Shown: positions 51,297 to 61,734, counted from the stretch's first letter. The stretch is DNA of 64,000 nt from Acanthopleura granulata (GCA_016165875.1 JABBOT010000003.1:29865663-29929662); one strand, 5' to 3'. Program-made: numbers and translations. The notes: generated by a model from the sequence alone, not told the origin.

Positions 51297-52098
51297 CGTG
51301 AGCGGTAGCCGGCGTTTGTCGAAAGTGTTTACTCTACATGACAATCATGAAACCACAGGTGTCTGACAGCGACGCGAGCCACGCCTTGTGGGTGTTAATA
51401 CTGGGTGACGACAGCTTCAGGTGTGACGTCGTGGTGATACCGTGATTGTAAGGTCAACCCAAGACAATGATTCTTGTCATGTTAAACAATCGTTGGAGCG
51501 TTGTGTCAACAAAGTGTTCTTTAATATCAATTATGTCAATGCTTAAGATCAGTCTGAGATTGGTTGAATGTTTTTGATAATGACATAAACCACCTGTCAT
51601 GGGATCTAATTAGCTTGTGGTTAATGTCAGCTATAAAATACCGGTACACTTTAATTGCCACATGAGCAGTTTATGGGCACTTACAATATGATAGGTTTGT
51701 GGTAAGTGTATTATTAAGTGTTGCAAAAGAAGGTCAGAATGGAGTGTTGCGCAATAAATTGAAAAAGCAAATGAAGGCGCTTATTTTAATTATGGCAGAA
51801 TTTGAGAGAAATGAAAGTAATAGGTTAAAGGTAAAATACGAGAGCGCTCATGCAGCTAATGGCCTCTTTATTTCTGGAGTAGTCAACTTTGGATAACGTC
51901 ACAGTAAATCTGATACAGAATCATTTATTATGACACCTTTGGTTGAGTATAATACATTTTGACGAGGTATATTTGTTAACAGATAAAGCAAGCTATATTA
52001 GGTGACAAATACTTTTTACTGATGGTTGAACCAAACAAAGATAATGGTGTAATTGTGATAGACTTGGTAGAGTGTTTGATATAAAATGGGTAGAGGTC

Positions 52099-52171
52099 GG
52101 CCTTGTGGCCTAACGGATAAGGCCTCGGCCTACGCACACGAAGATTATGGGTTCGAGTCCCATTAAGGTCG
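52099..52171 (+). pseudogene. tRNA-Arg-like, damaged anticodon stem (ACG in loop)
   Basis: The acceptor, D and T arms are intact and the length is 73 nt. The anticodon stem TCGGC/CACGA keeps only three of five pairs and the loop CTACGCA would give ACG. No T4 terminator occurs within about 30 nt. Probably a decayed copy, though A and B boxes remain good. Confidence 0.65.
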
Positions 52172-52795
52172 TACTGGACTTCTATTCGAATGCTTTAACA
52201 TAATCAATGTTTTTTTGCTTGACTTCTTAACTATTACGATTTTTCCAATCAGATAATGTTTAAATAAGAAAATGTTTTGTAAAATTGCTTCTTTGAGGTA
52301 TTACATAAGGTGAACGTCGCCAGCGTGTGTTCACGAAGACGGAATCATTTTCTGTGCTCATCGGTGCAGTCCAGACAGTTTTCTTGGAAGTAAATATGGT
52401 GTATCTTAATGATTTCCTTAATGTTAAGAGTGATTTGACTGCCAACAGGTCGTTATTTGGAGTCACTATTATATTTGACATGAGCAACATTGTACTCTTT
52501 TCCTGCCTTGATTTCGACACTACAGCACACAAGAATTCTTATCATCGGATCAGTCGACAACGGTCTATCGGACAAGACATCTTTTCTTTTCAAGTCGATT
52601 AAAATTAGCAAATAACAAGGTAGAAGCATTTCATGTTGACATTTTATTTTCATTTACATTGTAACATATGTAAGAAAATTCCAACATGCATTTAATAACA
52701 GTTTTGTTTACAATAAAGCAGAGGAAAATGATTTAACGTGTAACAAAGATTTAGCACTTGAAAAGAATCTTGATATAGGTGGCATTTATGGAAAT

Positions 52796-54058
52796 TTAAA
52801 TTTGAAAGCCGTTTTCTGACGAGCTTTCACAGCCACTGTCTTGACAAATGTCCGATCCCGAACTGGATGTGTTTGAGGATGATGTTGATCGCTTGATCAG
52901 TCTTGCCAATGGACTTGAGAAAATGGCCTTTGTAATCAGTACCGACTTTTTCCGTTTTTTTCGTGGAGTAGAAGTGTCCATTGGTTTTTCACCGATGTTG
53001 GAGAATTTCCTTAGCTTGCCTCGAGAAGGCGATTTTGACAATTTTTCTATATGTACCTGAAATAGAGCATTGATATCAGCCTCAGGTAGAACACTTTTCA
53101 GGGCCAGGCGAATACTGGGTTTGTCTTGCGGATTGTTTTCTTTGCACCACCACAAAATGCATTGTGATTTGATCTCTTCCGATACCTGCAGATTTTTCCT
53201 GGCGTAGATTAGTCGAATTGTTTGTGGAGACAAATACTTAAAGTCTGGCAGACGGAAAATGGCATCTGCATTGTGACTGACAAAGTCAAGAATACGCTCA
53301 ACTAAATCCTTGGTCAACTTGTTGTGTGAATATGGCGGCGTTGAGAGAAGAAGGGGTAGCACTGACTTGACATTGAGAAAACTGATGGCAAAATCCCAAC
53401 AGGCGTCTCTCAGGCTATTTACTTCATATGTTTGGGCAGCGTTCATGACTGCAACAACAGAGTGAAGAGTAATTTGAACCCTTCCAGTGTGAAGGTAGAG
53501 CATGAGTCGTCGAAATGTATCAGGAAGAAAGTTTTCCACTGGAATAACGAGTTGGTCAGGTTTGTTTGTCTTCATCTCTGGATTTTGTCGACCCTTGAAC
53601 GGCGAAAGACATTTTTTGTTGATCATTTTCAGTTTCTGGGTCAGAGACTTAGATTTTGTTTCGTCGACTTGTTCTAGACAGGCTTGCCTGGATCGAATCA
53701 TCTGTGCAAAAACCATACTTCGGGTGGCCAGAATGGCTTTAATCCCATACACAGGTGTTTTATCTGCGCCCGCTAAAAACTTGACATCACACAAATCGGG
53801 AAGGGAGAGAATCAGTGCCAAATCTGATGTCAGGCCTTGGTCGTTTTTTACAGTCATGCTGTCGACGATACCATTGGAAAAGTTGTTGTGAAGAAATCCA
53901 GTGGGTCGAGATTCATTTGGCCATCCCCATTTGTCATCTTCAAAGCTGCTGGAAAATAGGGAAGAGTCGTCAGATTCTTGGGACATGAACACACTGGACA
54001 GGTCTCCTATAGAGCTTATGTCAGAAAAGAGACTGTCGCAAGAGTCGAAATGGAACAT
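52796..54058 (-). CDS. BTB/POZ-BACK domain protein, copy 1 (intronless)
   Basis: 420 aa in one exon. Residues ~1-80 are an acidic Ser-rich arm. The BTB fold opens with 'LCDVKFLAGADKTPVYGIKA' (~88-107), is interrupted by a Lys-rich linker (~125-155) and resumes with 'FRRLMLYLHTGRVQI'. The BACK region follows ('LVERILDFVSHNADAI', 'SEEIKSQCILWWCKE', to ~300). A basic cluster 'PRKKRKKSVL' (likely nuclear localisation signal) and a Ser-rich end close the protein. BTB-BACK proteins dimerise and often act as cullin-3 adaptors; that role is inferred. The wording of the BTB start resembles arthropod 'serine-enriched protein' (gprs), so an orthologue group around it is possible. The start is the only in-frame ATG after a stop; a TATA box lies at 54130-54137. 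Confidence 0.85.
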   Translation of the reverse strand: MFHFDSCDSLFSDISSIGDLSSVFMSQESDDSSLFSSSFEDDKWGWPNESRPTGFLHNNFSNGIVDSMTVKNDQGLTSDLALILSLPDLCDVKFLAGADKTPVYGIKAILATRSMVFAQMIRSRQACLEQVDETKSKSLTQKLKMINKKCLSPFKGRQNPEMKTNKPDQLVIPVENFLPDTFRRLMLYLHTGRVQITLHSVVAVMNAAQTYEVNSLRDACWDFAISFLNVKSVLPLLLSTPPYSHNKLTKDLVERILDFVSHNADAIFRLPDFKYLSPQTIRLIYARKNLQVSEEIKSQCILWWCKENNPQDKPSIRLALKSVLPEADINALFQVHIEKLSKSPSRGKLRKFSNIGEKPMDTSTPRKKRKKSVLITKAIFSSPLARLIKRSTSSSNTSSSGSDICQDSGCESSSENGFQI

Positions 54059-54129
54059 GATTGTGGAGGTCTTCAAATGTTCGTTCTCAGAGGAAGATTA
54101 AGACTGATTTCACTTGGATTTGATTTTCC

Positions 54130-54137
54130 TATTTATA
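54130..54137 (-). promoter_or_regulatory. TATA box of BTB copy 1
   Basis: TATAAATA on the minus strand within 'cgtataaatagg', 72 bp upstream of the start codon. Conserved at the same distance in all units. Confidence 0.7.
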
Positions 54138-54934
54138 CGTGAGCGGTAGCCGGCGTTTGTCGAAAGTGTTTACTCTACATGACAAACATGAAACCACAGG
54201 TGTCTGACAGCGACGCGAGCCACGCCTTGTGGGTGTTAATACTGGGTGACGACAGCTTCAGGTGTGACGTCTTGCTGATACCATGAGGTCAACCCATGAC
54301 AATGATTCTTGTCATGTTAAACAATCGTTGAAGCGTTGTGTCAACAAAGTGTTCTTTAATATCAATTATGTCAATGCTTAAGATCAGTCTGAGATTGGTT
54401 GAATGTTTTTGATTACGACACAAACCACCTGTCATGGGATCTAATTAGTTTGTGGTTAATGTCAGCTATAAAATACCGGTACACTTTAATTGCCACATGA
54501 GCAGTTTATGGGCACTTACAATATGATAGGTTTGTGGTAAGTATACTATAAAGTGTTGCAAAAGAAGGTCAGAATGGAGTGTTGCGCAATAAATTGAAAA
54601 AGCAAATGAAGGCGCTTATTTTAATTATGGCAGAATTTGAGAGAAATGAAAGTAATAGGTTAAAGGTAAAATACGAGAGCGCTCATGCAGCTAATGGCCT
54701 CCTTATATCTGGAGTAGTCAACTTTGGATAACGTCACAGTAAATCTGATACAGAATCATTTAGTATGACACCTTTGATTGATCATAACACATTTTGACAA
54801 GGTATACTTGTGAACAGATAAAGCAAGCTATATTAGGTGACAAATATTTTTTACTTAAGGAATGAACCAAATAAAGATAACGGTGTAATTGTGATAGACT
54901 TGGTAGAGTGTTTGAAATAAAAGCTGTAGAGGCC

Positions 54935-55007
54935 GGCCTTGTGGCCTAATGGATAAGGCGTCGGCCTCCGGAGCCGAAGATTATGGGTTCGAGTCCCATC
55001 AAGGTCG
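54935..55007 (+). tRNA. tRNA-Arg (anticodon CCG)
   Basis: A complete 73-nt cloverleaf. The acceptor GGCCTTG/CAAGGTC pairs with one G-U. The D stem is GCCT/AGGC, the anticodon stem TCGGC/GCCGA with loop CTCCGGA, and the T stem ATGGG/CCCAT with loop TTCGAGT; the discriminator is G. The A box 'tggcctaatgg' and B box 'ggttcgagtcc' are canonical. A TTTT terminator follows 12 nt after the end. It is the only copy in the array with every stem intact and a prompt terminator, so it is the likely functional gene. It lies in the spacer between BTB copies 1 and 2, opposite in strand to both. Confidence 0.92.
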
Positions 55008-55496
55008 TACTGGACTTCTTTTGAAATGATTTAACATAATCAATGTTTTTTTGCTTGACTTCTTAACTGTTACGGATTTTCTCGTTAGAAAATATGTAAA
55101 TAAGGAAATGTTTTGTAAAAAGGCTTCTTTGAGATATTACATAAAGTGAACGTCGCCAGCGTGTGTTCACATGATTTGACATGAGCAACGTTTTACTCGT
55201 TTTCTCTCTTGATTTCGACACCACAGCACACAAGAATTCTTATCATCGGATCAGTCGACATCGGTTTTTTGGCCAAGACATCTTTTCTTTTCAAGTCGAT
55301 TAAAATTAGCAAATAACAAGGTAGAAGCATTTCATGTTGACATTTTATTTTCATTTACATTGTAACATATGTAAGAAAATTCCAACATGCATTTAATAAC
55401 AGTTTTGTTTACAATAAAGCAGAGCAAAATGATTTAACGTGTAACAAAGATTTAGCACTTGAAAAGAATCTTGATATAGGTGGCATTTATGGAAAT

Positions 55497-56762
55497 TTAA
55501 ATTTGAAAGCCGTTTTCTGACGAGCTTTCACAGCCACTGTCTTGACAAATGTCCGATCCCGAACTGGATGTGTTTGAGGATGATGTTGATCGCTTGATCA
55601 GTCTTGCCAATGGACTTGAGAAAATGGCCTTTGCAATCAGTACAGACTTTTTCCGTTTTCTTCGTGGAGTAGAAGTGTCCATTGGTTTTTCACCGATGTT
55701 GGAGAATTTATTTAGCTTGCCTCGAGAAGGCGATTGAGACAATTTTTCTATATGTACCTGAAATAGAGCATTGATATCAGCGTCATGTAGAACACTTTTC
55801 AGGGCTTGGCAAATACTGGGTTTGTCTTGCGGATTGTAGTTTTCTTTGCACCACCACAAAATGCATTGTGATTTGATCTCTTCCGATACCTGCAGATTTT
55901 TCCTGGCGTAGATTAGTCGAATTGTTTGTGGAGACAAATACTTAAAGTCTGGCAGACGGAAAATGGCATCTGCATTGTGACTGACAAAGTCAAGAATACG
56001 CTCAACTAAATCCTTGGTCAACTTGTTGTGTGAATATGGCGGCGTTGAGAGAAGAAGGGGTAGCACTGACTTGACATTGAGAAAACTGATGGCAAAATCC
56101 CAACAGGCGTCTCTCAGGCTATTTACTTCATATGTTTGGGCAGCGTTCATGACTGCAACAACAGAGTGAAGAGTAATTTGAACCCTTCCAGTGTGAAGGT
56201 AGAGCATGAGTCGTCGAAATGTATCAGGAAGAAAGTTTTCCACTGGAATAACGAGTTGGTCAGGTTTGTTTGTCTTCATCTCTGGATTTTGTCGAATCTT
56301 GAAAGGCGAAAGACATTTTTTGTTGATCGTTTTCAGTTTCTGGGTCAGAGACTTAGATTTTGTTTCGTCGACTTTTTCTACACAGGGTTGCCTGGATCGA
56401 ATCATCTGTGCAAAAACCATACTTCGGGTGGCCAGAATGGCTTTAATCCCATACACAGGTGTTTTATCTGCGCCCACTAAAAACTTGACATCACACAAAT
56501 CGGGAAGGGAGAGAATCAGTGCCAAATCTGATGTCAGGCCTTGGTCGTTTTTTACAGTCATGCTGTCGACGATACCATTGGAAAAGTTGTTGTGAAGAAA
56601 TCCAGTGGGTCGAGATTCATTTGGCCATCCCCATTTGTCATCTTCAAAGCTGCTGGAAAATAGGGAAGAGTCGTCAGATTCTTGGGACATGAACACACTG
56701 GATAGGTCTCCGATAGAGCTTATGTCAGAAAAGAGACTGTCGCAAGAGTCGAAATGGAACAT
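55497..56762 (-). CDS. BTB/POZ-BACK domain protein, copy 2 (intronless)
   Basis: 421 aa, same architecture as copy 1. It differs mainly in the linker ('RQPCVEKVDETKS', 'SPFKIRQ'), in one extra residue after the BACK tryptophans ('KENYNPQDKPSICQALK' instead of 'KENNPQDKPSIRLALK') and in the tail ('GKLNKFSN', 'PRRKRKK'). The second half of the BTB and the BACK domain are residue-for-residue the same as in copies 1 and 3. No frameshift or early stop, so it looks functional. Confidence 0.85.
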   Translation of the reverse strand: MFHFDSCDSLFSDISSIGDLSSVFMSQESDDSSLFSSSFEDDKWGWPNESRPTGFLHNNFSNGIVDSMTVKNDQGLTSDLALILSLPDLCDVKFLVGADKTPVYGIKAILATRSMVFAQMIRSRQPCVEKVDETKSKSLTQKLKTINKKCLSPFKIRQNPEMKTNKPDQLVIPVENFLPDTFRRLMLYLHTGRVQITLHSVVAVMNAAQTYEVNSLRDACWDFAISFLNVKSVLPLLLSTPPYSHNKLTKDLVERILDFVSHNADAIFRLPDFKYLSPQTIRLIYARKNLQVSEEIKSQCILWWCKENYNPQDKPSICQALKSVLHDADINALFQVHIEKLSQSPSRGKLNKFSNIGEKPMDTSTPRRKRKKSVLIAKAIFSSPLARLIKRSTSSSNTSSSGSDICQDSGCESSSENGFQI

Positions 56763-56833
56763 GATTGTGGAGGTCTTCAAATGTTCGTTCTCAGAGGAAG
56801 ATTAAGACTGATTTCACTTGGATTTGATTTTCC

Positions 56834-56841
56834 TATTTATA
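56834..56841 (-). promoter_or_regulatory. TATA box of BTB copy 2
   Basis: TATAAATA on minus, 72 bp upstream of the start codon, in a flank nearly identical to copy 1. Confidence 0.7.
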
Positions 56842-57645
56842 CGTGAGCGGTAGCCGGCGTTTGTCGAAAGTGTTTACTCTACATGACAAACATGAAACCA
56901 CAGGTGACTGACAGCGACGCGAGCCACGCCTCGTGGGTGTTAATACTGGGTGACGACAGCTTCAGGTGTGACGTCGTGGTGATACCGTGATTGTAAGGTC
57001 AACCCATGACAATGATTCTTGTCATGTTAAACAATCGTTGAAGCGTTGTGTCAACAAAGTGTTCTTTAATATCAATTATGTCAATGCTTAAGATCAGTCT
57101 GAGATTGGTTGAATGTTTTTGATTACGACACAAACCACCTGTCATGGGATCTAATTAGTTTGTGGTTAATGTCAGCTATAAAATACCGGTACACTTTAAT
57201 TGCCACATGAGCAGTTTATGGGCACTTACAATATGATAGGTTTGTGGTAAGTGTACTATAAAGTGTTGCAAAAGAAGGTCAGAATGGAGTGTTGCGCAAT
57301 AAATTGAAAAAGCAAATGACGGCCCTTATTTTAATTATGCCAGAATTTGAGAGAAATGAACGTAATAGGTTAAAGGTAAAATACGAGAGCGCTCACGCAG
57401 CTAATGGCCTCCTTATATCTGGAGTAGTCAACTTTGGATAACGTCACAGTAAATCTGATACAGAATCATTTATTATGACACCTTTGGTTGAGTATAACAC
57501 ATTTTGACGAGATATACTTGTGAACAGATAAAGCAAGCTATATTAGATGACAAATTTTTTTTTACTGATGGTATGAACCAAATAAAGATAATGGTGTAAT
57601 TGTGATAGACTTGGTAGAGTGTTTGATATAAAATGGGTAGAGGTC

Positions 57646-57718
57646 GGCCTTGTGGCCTAATGGATAAGACGTAGGTCTCCGCAACCGAAAATTATGGGCT
57701 CGAGTCCCATTAAGGTCG
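57646..57718 (+). pseudogene. tRNA-Arg-like, mildly damaged (CCG loop)
   Basis: 73 nt. The D stem has one mismatch (GCCT/AGAC), the anticodon stem TAGGT/ACCGA has one, the loop is CTCCGCA, and the B box carries one change (ggCtcgagtcc). No T4 tract follows closely. Likely decayed or weakly expressed. Confidence 0.65.
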
Positions 57719-58333
57719 TACTGGACTTCTATTCGAATGCTTTAACATAATCAATGTTTTCTTGCTTAACTGTTAGGAATATTCTAGTAAGATAATGTCT
57801 AAATAAGAAAATTTTTTGTAAACTTGCTTCTTTGAGGTATTACATAAGGTGAACGTCGGCACCATGTGTATATGAACACCCAGTCATTTTCTGTATTGAT
57901 GGGTGCAGTCCAGTCTGTCCTCCTGGAAGTAAATATCGTGTCTTTTAATGATTTTGCTAATGCTAAGGGTGATCTAACTACAAACAGGTCTTTATCTGGA
58001 GTCACTATTATATTTGACATGAGTAACATTTACTCCTTTCCTGCCTTGATTTCGACACCACAGCACACAAGAATTCTTATTATCGGATCAGTCGGCAACG
58101 ACCTATCGGACAAGACATCTTTTCTTTTCAAGTCGATTAAAATTAGCAAATAACAAAGTAGAAGCATTTCATGTTGACATTTTATTTTCATTTACATTGT
58201 AACATTTGTAGGAAAATTCCAACATGCTCTTAATAACAGTTTTGTTTACAATAAAGCAGAGCAAAATGATTTAATGTGTAACAAAGATTTAGCACTTGAA
58301 AAGAATCTTGATATAGGTGGCATTTATGGAAAT

Positions 58334-59596
58334 TTAAATTTGAAAGCCGTTTTCTGACGAGCTTTCACAGCCACTGTCTTGACAAATGTCCGATCCCGAA
58401 CTGGATGTGCTTGAGGATGATGTTGATCGCTTGATCAGTCTTGCCAATGGACTTGAGAAAATGGCGTTTGCAATCAGTACAGACTTTTTCCGTTTTTTTC
58501 GTGGAGTAGAAGTGTCCGTTGGTTTTTCACCGATGTTGGAGAATTTCCTTAGCTTGCCTTGAGAAGGCGATTGAGACAATTTTTCTATATGTACCTGAAA
58601 TAGAGCATTGATATCAGCCTCAGGTAGAACACTTTTCAGGGCCAGGCGAATACTGGGTTTGTCTTGCGGATTGTTTTCTTTGCACCACCACAAAATGCAT
58701 TGTGATTTGATCTCTTCCGATACCTGCAGATTTTTCCTGGCGTAGATTAGTCGAATTGTTTGTGGAGACAAATACTTAAAGTCTGGCAGACGGAAAATGG
58801 CATCTGCATTGTGACTGACAAAGTCAAGAATACGCTCAACTAAATCCTTGGTCAACTTGTTGTGTGAATATGGCGGCGTTGAGAGAAGAAGGGGTAGCAC
58901 TGACTTGACATTGAGAAAACTGATGGCAAAATCCCAACAGGCGTCTCTCAGGCTATTTACTTCATATGTTTGGGCAGCGTTCATGACTGCAACAACAGAG
59001 TGAAGAGTAATTTGAACCCTTCCAGTGTGAAGGTAGAGCATGAGTCGTCGAAATGTATCAGGAAAAAAGTTTTCCACTGGAATAACGAGTTGGTCAGGTT
59101 TGTTTGTCTTCATCTCTGGATTTTGTCGACCCTTGAAAGGCGAAAGACATTTTTTGTTGATCGTTTTCAGTTTCTGGGTCAGAGACTTAGATTTTGGTTC
59201 GTCGACTTGTTCTAGATAGGCTTGCCTGGATCGAATCATCTGTGCAAAAACCATACTTCGGGTGGCCAGAATGGCTTTAATCCCATACACAGGTGTTTTA
59301 TCTGCGCCCACTAAAAACTTGACATCACACAAATCGGGAAGGGAGAGAATCAGTGCCAAATCTGATGTCAGGCCTTGGTCGTTTTTTACAGTCATGCTGT
59401 CGACGATACCATTGGAAAAGTTGTTGTGAAGAAATCCAGTGGGTCGAGATTCATTTGGCCATCCCCATTTGTCATCTTCAAAGCTGCTGGAAAATAGGGA
59501 AGAGTCGTCAGATTCTTGGGACATGAACACACTGGATAGGTCTCCGATAGAGCTTATGTCAGAAAAGAGACTGTCGCAAGAGTCGAAATGGAACAT
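58334..59596 (-). CDS. BTB/POZ-BACK domain protein, copy 3 (intronless)
   Basis: 420 aa, same architecture as copies 1 and 2. Distinct residues are in the linker ('RQAYLEQVDEPKS'), one site of the BTB ('VENFFPDT' for 'VENFLPDT') and the tail ('SPSQGKLRK', 'KPTDTS', 'VLIANAIF', 'SSSSTSS'). No disabling change. The basic 'PRKKRKKSVL' cluster is kept. A TATA box is at 59669-59676, and poly(A)-signal-like AATAAA sequences occur on minus about 150 nt past the stop, as in the other units. Confidence 0.85.
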   Translation of the reverse strand: MFHFDSCDSLFSDISSIGDLSSVFMSQESDDSSLFSSSFEDDKWGWPNESRPTGFLHNNFSNGIVDSMTVKNDQGLTSDLALILSLPDLCDVKFLVGADKTPVYGIKAILATRSMVFAQMIRSRQAYLEQVDEPKSKSLTQKLKTINKKCLSPFKGRQNPEMKTNKPDQLVIPVENFFPDTFRRLMLYLHTGRVQITLHSVVAVMNAAQTYEVNSLRDACWDFAISFLNVKSVLPLLLSTPPYSHNKLTKDLVERILDFVSHNADAIFRLPDFKYLSPQTIRLIYARKNLQVSEEIKSQCILWWCKENNPQDKPSIRLALKSVLPEADINALFQVHIEKLSQSPSQGKLRKFSNIGEKPTDTSTPRKKRKKSVLIANAIFSSPLARLIKRSTSSSSTSSSGSDICQDSGCESSSENGFQI

Positions 59597-59668
59597 GATT
59601 GTGGAGGTCTTCAAATGTTCGTTCTCAGAGGAAGATTAAGACTGATTTCACTTGGATTTGATTTTCCT

Positions 59669-59676
59669 ATTTATAC
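59669..59676 (-). promoter_or_regulatory. TATA box of BTB copy 3
   Basis: TATAAATA on minus, 72 bp upstream of the start codon. Confidence 0.7.
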
Positions 59677-60385
59677 GTGAGCGGTAGCCGGCGTTTGTCG
59701 AAAGTGTTTACTCTACATGATAAACATGAAACCACAGGTGACTGACAGCGACGCGAGCCACGCCTTGTGGGTGTTAATACTGGGTGACGACAGCTTCAGG
59801 TGTGACGTCGTGGTGATACCGTGATTGTAAGGTCAACCCATGACAATGATTCTTGTCATGTTAAACAATCGTTGGAGCGTTGTGTCAACAAAGTGTTCTT
59901 TAATATCAATTATGTCAATGCTTAAGATCAGTCTGAGATTGGTTGAATGTTTTTGATTACGACATAAACCACCTGTCATGAGGTCGAATCACCTTGTGGT
60001 TAATGTCAGCTATAAAATACCGATTCACTTCAATTGTCACATGAGCAGTTTATGGTGGGCACTTACAATATGATAGGTTTGTGGTAAGTATACTATAAAG
60101 TGTTGCAAAAGAAGGTCAGAATGGAGTGTTGCGCAATGAATTGAAAAAGCATATGTCGGCGCTTATTTTAATTATGCCAGTATTTGAGAGAAATGAAAGT
60201 AATAGGTTAAAGGCAAAATACGAGAGCGCTCACGCAGCTAATGGCCTCCTTTATTTCTGGAGTAGACAACTGTGGATAACGTCACAGTAAATCTGATACA
60301 GAATCATTTATTATGACACCTTTGATTGATTATAACACATTTTGACAAGGTATACTTGTGATGAAATAAAGCAGCCTGTGTTTGT

Positions 60386-60457
60386 GGCATTGTGACCTAA
60401 TGGATAAGGAACGGCCTCCGGAGCCGAAGATTATGGATTCGAGTCCCATCAAGGTCG
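60386..60457 (+). pseudogene. tRNA-Arg-like, 72 nt, damaged
   Basis: The anticodon arm 'cggcctccggagccg' is intact (CCG). The acceptor has an A for C (GGCATTG), the D arm is altered ('acctaatggataagga'), one base is missing before the anticodon stem, and the B box reads 'ggattcgagtcc'. Probably non-functional. Confidence 0.6.
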
Positions 60458-60563
60458 TTCTTGACTACGTTTGGAATGTTTTAACATAATCAATGTTTTT
60501 TTGCTTGACTTCTTAACTGTTACGGATTTTCTCGTTAGATAATATGTAAATAAGAAAATGTTT

Positions 60564-60826
60564 AGGCAAAATCCCAACAGGCGTCTCTCAGGCTATTAAC
60601 TTCATATATTTGGGCAGCGTTCATGACTGCAACAACAGAGTGAAGAGTAATTTGAACCCTTCCAATGTGAATGTAGAGCATGAGTCGTCGAAATGTATCA
60701 GGAAGAAAGTTTTCCACTGGAACAACGAGTTGGTCAGGTTTGTTTGTCTTCATCTCTGGATTTTGTCGAATCTTGAAAGGTGAAAGTCATTTTTTGTTGA
60801 TCGTTTTCAGTGTCTGGGTCAGAGAC
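60564..60826 (-). pseudogene. BTB gene internal fragment (~263 bp)
   Basis: Covers only the linker and second half of the BTB domain ('FRRLMLYIHIGRVQI' to 'LRDACWDFA'), with a TGA replacing the Cys codon in 'KKCLSPF'. Both ends are abrupt: the left joins the tRNA flank and the right joins the 'cttacaatatgat' spacer. The rest of the gene was lost by deletion. Confidence 0.88.
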
Positions 60827-61260
60827 AATTTAAGTTCACTTACAATATGATACGTTTGTGGTGAGTATACTATTAAGTGTTGCAAAAAGAAAGTCAGAAT
60901 GGAGTGTTGCGCAATAAAGTGAAAAATCAAATGAAGGCGCTTATTTTAATTATGCCAGTATTTGAGAGAAATGAAAGTAATAAGTTAAAAGTAAAATACG
61001 AGAGCACTCATGCAGGTAATGGCCGCCCGTTTTTCAGGAGTACTCAACTTTGGATAACGTCACAGTAAATCTGATACAAAATCATTTATTATGACACCTT
61101 TGATTGATTATAACACATTTTGACAAGGTATATATGTGATGAGATTAAGCAAGCTATATTACGTGACAAATACTTTTTACTGATGGTATGAACCAAATAA
61201 AGATAATGGTATAATTGTGATAGACGTGTTAGAGTGTTTGAAATACAATCCGTAGAAGTC

Positions 61261-61334
61261 GGCCCTTTTGGCCTAATGAATAAGGCGTCTGACTCCGGAG
61301 CCGAAAATTATGGGTTCGAGTCCCATCAATGTCG
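61261..61334 (+). pseudogene. tRNA-Arg-like, terminal array copy
   Basis: 74 nt with an extra base in the acceptor start (GGCCCTTTT), two mismatches in the anticodon stem (TCTGA/GCCGA) and a change in the 3' acceptor strand (CAATGTC). The loop still reads CTCCGGA and the T arm is intact. It marks the right end of the array. Confidence 0.6.
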
Positions 61335-61734
61335 TACTGGATTTCTATTCGAATGCTTTAAAATACTCTAGTTTCTTTTTCGCTTAACTTCTTAACTGTT
61401 ACGGTTTTTCCAATCAGATAATGTCTAAATAACAAAATAGGTTGGATTTTATCTGCGTGTAAATCCGAGTAATCTGGACGTTACGTTGATGTTTTTGTTC
61501 AGATTTTGATGTAGTTTAATTACTAAAGTATAGAGGAAGGAGAGGAGAAGTTTATTTGGTGATCTTGAGGCGTAAGCCCTGAGATTTTGCACAGAGGAGA
61601 AGGGCTCAGGACACTTGTGAAGACGTGCCTTGGCGATCGTGGGGTGCGAGAAACTACAACAACAACATCGTTCTGTTTTTGATCAATTTTGAGCCTGATT
61701 TAAGTGGATATCGACTGATTGAGAAGACCGGCAG

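Larger units (their letters stand above)
49776..61440. repeat. Tandem array of ~2.7-2.8-kb tRNA-Arg/BTB units
   Basis: The tRNA-like starts at 49776, 52099, 54935, 57646, 60386 and 61261 mark six head-to-tail units. Spacings are 2323, 2836, 2711, 2740 and 875 bp. A full unit reads on +: tRNA-Arg-like, about 600 bp spacer, the 3' end of a minus-strand BTB gene, its TATA box, then about 800 bp with 'gaccaatg'-like unique sequence common to all units. Length differences come from small indels (about 130 bp is missing in unit 3 near 55170) and from deletions in the terminal units. The outer units are decayed and the inner ones nearly identical. Confidence 0.92.

Noticed and set aside
51699..51896. 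A 65-codon + strand frame in the array spacer that partly recurs in each unit
   Set aside because: It uses a non-ATG-favoured context, varies in length between units and has no domain. Its similarity follows from duplication of the whole unit.
53901..54101. A 66-codon + strand frame repeated identically opposite the BTB gene starts (also at 51060, 56605, 59439)
   Set aside because: It is the antisense of the well-supported BTB coding sequence, and its conservation is explained by recent duplication.
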